Positions 58,158 to 64,000 of a DNA stretch of 64,000 bases are shown piece by piece (the stretch's first letter is position 1; each line of letters opens with the position of its first letter). The stretch is taken from contig NW_004190488.1 of the NCBI RefSeq assembly GCF_000224145.3, positions 71,252 through 135,251 of the forward strand. The letters are read 5' to 3'. Source of the stretch: Ciona intestinalis (Eukaryota; Chordata; Ascidiacea; Phlebobranchia; Cionidae). The notes under the pieces were generated by a model. That model saw only the letters and a program-made list of their open reading frames with translations, searched no databases and was not told where the DNA came from. A program made the translations under genes and the position numbers.

Positions 58158-61100
58158 ATGTCGAACCCGACATTGCCTCAAGGTGAGCAAATTGAATTCA
58201 ACTTCATGATATTGGTTAATTATTAAACGGCTGATATTTTGTGTACAGGCAAAACCACCGCCATCTCCAACATCGTAAACATCCACAACTCTAATGTTGG
58301 CAATCTAACAGTCCCTGCTAAAGGTACAAATTATAACACATACGTGTATTAAAGGTGCATACAAACGAAAAATCAAAGTTGTGTATTGACAGAAATGATC
58401 AAATGTGATGTAAAGGTACCAAAAAAGTTTCAAAGAACAAAATAGCTTCTGAAAATGCGAAAAAACCGCAAACTCAACCGCTTGAGTAAAAAGTCGGCCG
58501 CGAGAATGCATGGGATTTCCTGTGTATTTGATATCAGCCGAACTTATTTTTACTTATTTGTTTCTTTTAACGCGTTTTTTTTAAACTTTGGTTTTGCCTT
58601 TCGATCAAATTTGAGCATTTCTATCCATAAACAAATTTTCAATATTCGTTGGTATGCCCCTTTAACAATGACCGATTACCTAACATAACGTTATTCATAG
58701 ATGCGGAACCCAAACCAAAACAATCTGTTTCTTCGTTCAAAAATTCAACGCGTAACTTCACCGTTACGCAACAATACGTGGATGTCAAAGAGAGCGTAGT
58801 TAGGAAGGAAAAAGTAATTCTGCATTGCCATGGATTTCCAGGAACTGGTAAGTCCGAGATTATGCGCAAACTTGCAGAAGAATTCCCTTATGAAAGCAAC
58901 CACGAGCTTTATATAAAGTGGCACATAGAATTTGAGGACGAGGGTCATGATGCACAAGCCCAATTACAGGAATTGGTAAAGTCATTGTTCCACAGCAACC
59001 TTATTACAGAAGATGCAAAACAGCGTGTAATAAGTGACCTGCAACGAAACTGTGCTGGTTCTCTTGCTGAATTGCTCCGAGAAACAAAAATCTCTGTGTT
59101 GATTATTTTCGAAGATGTTCCTCTCAAAACACCAAAGTTGCTTTCCGACCTTTTGCGTTCGGTTGACAAAATCCAAGAGAATAATGTTCCCTTCCACGTT
59201 TATATGGCAACTCGTTATCAGACTGTTCTAGAAAACGTAGAAAGTAAAAAGATCTCTTCATATCGTTCATTGAGAGTAAAAGGTTTCAACGAAGATGAAG
59301 GAATAAAGTATCTGTTGAGCAGAAATCAGGGATTCTACGAGACGATCAGTGATTCTGAAAAAGAAGCTGCGTGCCAGGTGTTTCAACGTTTCAGTGGTTC
59401 AATTCTAGGGCTAAAAACAGCTAAAGGTTTCTGCAAGCGATCACAGATTTCATATGAGGATTATATGATCGAATTGGTCGAAGGAGAAGAAGACTTGCAC
59501 GCTTCGGAAGTTCAACAGTTGGAGAAGGTTTATGGCACGAACGTGCGACATATTTTCCAGGCTATTACTTTGCCCTTTCGTGACAACGATGCAGTTAATC
59601 TGAAAGTAATGTCGTGTTTGTCATATTTACATTACAACAGCATTCCAAGAGAGCTTCTCAATAAATTGTTTTACCATTTTCTGTCTGAGAATAGAGACAT
59701 GGGAAGAAAGTTCGGACAAAGCAAAATAAAAGCTGGTCAATTGATCAGTATGCTCAATGAGTTCGACTTGTGCGAAAACGGCAAAGATCTTAAACTACAC
59801 GAAGTAGTTCTGCATGCTTTCCGAGTTAACTTGCCGCCTGACGACGAATTATTTAAAACCATGGTCCGGATTTTGGCTGGTTCTGTGACAAAGGATTTAC
59901 GAGAGCCGAAAACGAAAACTAAAATGAAATCCATCTACCCCCATATCAGAGTGCTTTTATCTCACGTCAAGGAAAACCAAACAGGTGACAAACTCACTCA
60001 ACTACTGTTAAGCCATCTTTACGAAGTATACGGGTCTGTAGCAGACGATAAAGTGTCCTGCTTTGAATTTCTAAGCCAGGCTTTCAAACTGGTCTTTCAA
60101 ATTTTAAAAGGTATTGAAGGCACCGGCTTGACTGAGTTTATTGCTAAATACGAAAACAAAGAAATGAATGAAGTGTCAGAAGAATTGTTTGAATCTTCCA
60201 TCCGTTCAGGTGATAATTTAGATAGAGGGTTAATAACCGAATACGAAAGCAGCATTCTAATATTCCAGGAGAAACATTTAGATTTTCTTGAATCAAGGGC
60301 AACAGATAAAACCAGCTTTTCGCAACAGATTCGACAAAAGCTTAAAGCTTGTCCGGTAATGGAGACAGACATAATTGGAACTCTTCGGGAAGTTGAATTG
60401 TTTCTCAGTGAAGAAAAGCATCGCAAAGTATTCTTGGCCGAAAGGATCGTGTCCATTCTACATAGTGCAAGCCGAATTATTTTGTATTGCCAGCAGCTTT
60501 CAATTGATTACAAGAAGTCACTTTGGTTATCCAGAATGGCGACCGCAATATCGGGAAAATGCAGAGAAAAGGCGGGTGTTGGTTTACTCTTTGAAGAAAT
60601 TTCAGTTTTAGGAGGACAAATTCCAATTGAAATGCGTTGGCGTAAATCATTAGGTAGAGGTACAGCAGAATATACAGAAGAGATGAAAAAGTTAATGCAA
60701 ATACAAGAAGCAGTGTTAGCTAGAAATCTGCAGGAGTGTCCGTATGAGAACGGTCTCATTAAAGAAGTTGACAACGCAGAGTATCGGGAAATGAACATTA
60801 CAAGAAATCTGATACAAATTCGTTCGCGACTGATTGAAGGTAATTTAAGCCGTTTACTTTTTGAATGGTAAACGCTGCTGCATGATACGAGAATTTTATC
60901 TAACCGGCGTTTTGAAGTTCAAAAATAGTAGGGTGGGAAAAGACGGGACACCTTTAGCACATAATATCCAAGTATACTGATTGTGTTTTAAACAAATAAC
61001 AACGGTCTATGGGAGCCGTGAGGGTACGGTTTCATAATTTCTTAAATGTTCCTTGTTTACCACCAAATAGAAATAGAAATCGATGGAAAAGTTGCCCAAT

Positions 61101-61894
61101 CTTCCCCCACCCAGCTACTATTTATGGTCGTCTTTATCAGAATATTAACATCTCGATTAGAATATTACATTAACATACTTAATGACAGCAGTAGAGCTTT
61201 CTCAGACTTGTGCTTGACTATTGCTTTGATTGGTATTTAACATGTAACCAATATGTTTATTTATAAGGTGGAGGACAGGACACCTTTACCGATACTATTC
61301 CTTATCGAGCTTTAAACAACAATTAACAACGGTCTATGGGAGTCATGAGAATACGGTTTTATAATTCTTTAATTTTCCTTTGTTTACTACCAAATGGGAC
61401 GAAACAACAGAATGAAAAGGTGTCCCATCTCCCCTTACCCTTCTGTACTCTTTGTTTTTCTTATATAGTAGGGTCGGCTACGATAGAACGTGTTATCATA
61501 CACTTTTCTCGTCCCTTTTGGTAGTAAGCAAATGGTATTTCCAGAATCATATAACCGTAGTCCAGCAACTCTAAAACAGCGTTCATGACTGTATAAGATT
61601 TAAATGCTAGCGTTATCCCACGTTACCCTACAGTATTATATGCTTATATATCCAATTTTATGTATTTCAGTCGATCTGAAGTATTATGAGGACGCCGTAG
61701 AAACTTGTCGCCGTTTGCGCTCCCTTCCTATGAAGAATGTAAAGCAGTGGGGAATGGCCAGGAAATGTCTTATCTACTGTGGCAAGTTCTACGCCTCCGG
61801 TGCTGAGTATGAGCTTGCATTGAATTGTTTTGAAAGTTTTCTTGATGATCCAGCAAACGCAATCATGGCCATGGGGTATATACAACTTTGCTAG
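58158..61894 (+). CDS. STAND/NB-ARC-like P-loop NTPase, right copy, C-terminus frameshifted
   Basis: Exons 58158-58182, 58249-58323, 58701-60839 and 61671-61894 mirror the left gene with the same splice sites and phases. The main exon is also 2,139 bases, with no indel. The P-loop is GFPGTGKS and Walker B LIIFEDV. By eye about 47 of 712 residues differ from the left copy, concentrated in the last third. In the last exon, bases equivalent to an 8-bp stretch of the left copy are missing at 61,860/61,861, between short GCA repeats. The frame then ends in AIMAMGYIQLC and a stop at 61,892-61,894, giving 820 residues instead of about 872. The lost segment remains readable in another frame to 62,045. 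The copy may still make a protein lacking its last TPR-like helices, or may be decaying. Confidence 0.78.
58347..58666 (+). mobile_element. Short TIR element flanked by TTAA, right NTPase intron 2
   Basis: The ends TTAAAGGTGCATACAAACGA and TTCGTTGGTATGCCCCTTTAA are near-perfect inverted repeats with TTAA at both edges. It is the mirror of 55,165-55,480. An open frame inside it, ending in MTDYLT, is conserved between arms only because the element is. Confidence 0.65.
60927..61640. mobile_element. Three TAGGGTGGGG MITEs in right NTPase intron 3
   Basis: Copies at about 60,927-61,115, 61,263-61,447 and 61,468-61,630. The first two keep TTTAGCACATAATATCC or similar and GTTTACYACCAAATRG blocks; the third is diverged. 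The mirrored left intron is shorter with a different arrangement. Confidence 0.7.
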
Positions 61895-62045
61895 ATCCGT
61901 TGTGCTACATCCGACACCTCCGCGTGTGCATAGAGCTGTGAATTTGTGTCAAACCGTCCTCCAGCCAACCACGAAGATTGAGCCGGACCTTCGTGCAAGA
62001 ATAGAATCTGAACTTCAAAAACTTTTACAGCAAACATTGGGATGA
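61854..62045 (+). pseudogene. Out-of-frame remnant of right NTPase C-terminus
   Basis: From the 8-bp deletion onward, a different frame encodes SWPWGIYNFARSVVLHPTPP and continues to a stop at 62,043-62,045. It closely matches the in-frame left copy (52,126 to about 52,310). Sequence conservation is high, so the lesion is recent or a sequencing error. Confidence 0.75.
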
Positions 62046-62214
62046 AAGTACAGTTGAATTGTTTGTACTGAAACGATTCTGTAATGATTGTATTTAAGCA
62101 TGTATAATTCTATGCCTAATGTATGGAACGTTTATTCTTATATTGTTTGATTTTCATCAATTTTCTGCCTGATTGACGTTTTGATTATAGAACAATATAT
62201 TTTCTTAACATTGA

Positions 62215-62220
62215 AATAAA
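62215..62220 (+). promoter_or_regulatory. Candidate polyadenylation signal of right NTPase gene
   Basis: AATAAA lies about 170 bases after the ancestral stop at 62,045 and about 320 after the premature stop, in the region mirroring the left gene's 3' flank. Confidence 0.35.
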
Positions 62221-62327
62221 AAGAAAACAATTGATAAGCGTATATAATGAAGTTTTTAAGGTAATTTCTAAGTTAGTGTTTCGCATTTACGAAGCTATTA
62301 TAGGTATAGGTGTAAAAGCATATACAT

Positions 62328-62512
62328 AGTAGAGTGGGGGAGACGGGACAACTTTAGCACATAATACTTAATAACCTGTTCGTGTTTTACACAATTACCA
62401 ACAGTCTATGGAAGTCGTTAGGATATAGTTTTATAATTTTTTGAATTTTACTACTAAATGGAACGAGACAACAGAGTTAAAAGATGTCTCATCTTCTGCC
62501 ATCCTACTGTAT
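62328..62512. mobile_element. MITE of the TAGGGTGGGG family, right arm only
   Basis: TAGTAGAGTGGGGGAGACGG to TCTGCCATCCTACTGTA. The left arm (around 51,720) lacks it at the corresponding site, where GTGTAAAAGCATA is uninterrupted, so it is a post-duplication insertion. Confidence 0.72.
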
Positions 62513-62878
62513 ACAAAATAATTTCCGAAACAGTGTTGACTATGTCGCGCGTTGTATAATTTCTAACGCATGCGTTAGGCTTTAAAGCGTTTTAAAGTTT
62601 GTTTATACATAACAAACTATCACGATAAAAACTTGCAAAACTTGTGCCATTACTCATATGTCGAGTCACTTTGTGTTTTGAAACTCTATTTTAATTGACA
62701 TGCAAGCATGTTTCTGCCAAAATAGTTTATATATATTGGACCTTTGGCGTTTCAGGATAGACCATTGCGTTACGGTAGTTTAGTTAAACTATTAGACAAA
62801 CAAAATATATAGTCATTTATCTTAGTGACTTAGTTGATTAACATAAGAAATATTTCCGCCATTTTATTAAAGCGGAAT

Positions 62879-63670
62879 ATGCTAACTATTTCGTCTCGTT
62901 CCATTCTACTTGGAGTTATATTTTGTTATTGGTATCACTCAGGTAATTGTGTTTTAGCTTACAAATTCAGTAAAAACTGCTTATGCAAGTAAAAACTGCA
63001 TATGTAAGTGAAATTAACATTTGTAAGAAGGGATGTACGATAAAACTTTTTAGCACATCGTTCTGCATAAATATTCCGTTTAAATTTACCCGGGGCCGTG
63101 GCAAAGTTAGCGCGCCTTCCTGTAACCAATAGTTAATGGGTTCAAGGCTCGTTGCTGCTACCATTGTGGCCGTGTGTGTCCTTGGGCAAGACACTTAACG
63201 GCAATTGCTCCAACCCAGTGGTCACTATAGTGCGTTGTTCAAATTATCATATATAAAAAAATATAAAAAAAAATATATATATTTACCCACAAAATAACAC
63301 AATAAGCTGGCACAAGATGTATAATCACCCGTATTATAATGACTATCGTTTTCCGGTCATGCGAGGATAAAGTAAGTTACATTCATTCACATACTAAAGA
63401 AATACATTAAAACGCAAATTGCTATTCAGCGACATAACTAAGTTTGTCATAACCGGGGTAAAACGGTACAGGGCGTAATAGGAATAATCTTTTAAATATT
63501 ATTCTAATAAAATCATTTTCATTTAGTTGCTGACGCTTTAAACTTGGATACTCTACAACAGGCCTGTCGGGCAGAAGACGGGTTTTTTGACTGTGGCAAC
63601 GGTGAATGCATCTCTCGACGTTTGGTAAAGGATGCCGGTCGAAACTGTCGTAACAATGCGGACGAGACAG
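62879..63670 (+). CDS. LDLa GPCR, right copy, first two exons (continues past window)
   Basis: Exon 62879-62942 encodes a signal peptide (ILLGVIFCYWYHS). Exon 63527-63670 encodes the first LDLa-like module (ACRAEDGFFDCGNGECISRR). Both match the left receptor in phase, and the second also in length (144 bases). The remainder, including the seven-helix domain, should lie beyond 64,000. The region after the second exon mirrors the left arm, with unrelated SINE fragments inserted. Confidence 0.8.
63093..63390 (+). mobile_element. tRNA-derived SINE, forward, right receptor intron 1
   Basis: The head GGCAAAGTTAGCGCGCCTTC and B-box-like GGTTCAAGGCTCG are followed by the full body and an ACATTCATTCAC tail. 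It is absent from the left arm's intron. Confidence 0.72.
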
Positions 63671-63702
63671 GTAAACTATTGTAATATCCTACAGTGCTAA
63701 TA

Positions 63703-63860
63703 TAAATGAGTCGATAAACGTACCTTGCTTTATCCTCGCGTGGCCGGAAAACGAAATTCGTTATAACATGGGTGTGTTATGTTTCATACATCTCGTGCCA
63801 GCTTACGAGTTACAACGTGTGTACCTTTGTAGAACGTGAATGGTTGCTTTTTTTGTATTT
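63703..63860 (-). mobile_element. SINE fragment, reverse, right receptor intron 2
   Basis: Begins GAGTCGATAAACGTACCTTG and continues through CATCTCGTGCCAGCTTACGA. The head half is missing. Confidence 0.55.
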
Positions 63861-64000
63861 CTGAGAGTTTAAGAAAATTCAAGTTGACAATAATGACTAT
63901 CTGCACGACCCGTGTAACCAATTGACGTACATCCGTTGCTTTCACTTCACGACGTCAATGTTGTTCACAACATCAGAGCTAAACTCTAATGAGTGAGCAC

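Larger units (their letters stand above)
57650..63970 (-). repeat. Right arm of large inverted repeat (open at window end)
   Basis: This is the mirror of 50,080-56,130. Coding exons are most alike and introns differ by mobile-element insertions. The alignment is last clear near 63,900-63,960, against 50,080-50,150 on the left. Whether it resumes beyond the window cannot be seen. Confidence 0.83.

Noticed and set aside
58455..58688. Open frame ending MTDYLT, conserved in both arms, as a small gene
   Set aside because: It lies wholly within the TTAA-flanked TIR element of intron 2; conservation is explained by the arm duplication.
63977..64000. Final 17 bases (CTCTAATGAGTGAGCAC) identical to 43,988-44,004
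   Set aside because: Too short to separate from chance in an AT-rich window of this size, and the flanks differ. Sequence beyond 64,000 would decide.

Overview
The window looks like a compact invertebrate chordate genome, most likely a tunicate of the Ciona type. This is inferred from AT-rich sequence, dense short introns, a HERC1 gene close to vertebrate HERC1 in domain order, and a heavy load of short MITEs and tRNA-derived SINEs. Species identity cannot be proved without a search.

Region 1 (1-43,349, + strand) is the 3' two thirds of a HERC1-type giant E3 ubiquitin ligase. I could chain 65 exons in one continuous reading frame (9,246 coding bases, 3,081 residues) ending at a TAA. Domains in order are a helical region, SPRY, UBA, WD40 repeats, a seven-blade RCC1-like domain and a HECT domain with its catalytic cysteine. 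The 5' end, including the first RCC1-like domain expected in this family, lies before the window. Its introns hold nearly all the mobile elements: a MITE family ending in TAGGGTGGGG, a tRNA-derived SINE, three small hAT-type elements (one nested in a SINE with a perfect 8-bp target duplication), a TIR element, a short repeat with an AGAAT-like tail, and minisatellites. Three HERC1 exons occur twice on either side of a 125-base N gap. The second set cannot be spliced after the first in frame, so this is probably two haplotypes assembled in tandem.

Region 2 (43,350-64,000) holds a large inverted duplication. The left arm (about 50.1-56.1 kb) and right arm (about 57.65 kb to beyond the window) mirror each other around a unique spacer of about 1.5 kb. 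Each arm carries a STAND/NB-ARC-like P-loop NTPase gene (resembling NLR-type innate sensors) followed on the same strand by a receptor gene. On the left the receptor is complete: 7 exons, 1,135 residues, with signal peptide, many LDL-receptor class A modules and a relaxin-receptor/GRL101-like seven-helix domain. On the right only its first two exons are inside the window. The NTPase copies are head to head and about 93% identical over the main exon, but the right copy has an 8-bp deletion that removes its C-terminus.

A surface receptor and an intracellular NTPase co-duplicated in a palindrome, with a short Asn/Ile-rich segment at the N-terminus of the NTPase, is the most interesting arrangement here. 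That they act together is inference from position only.
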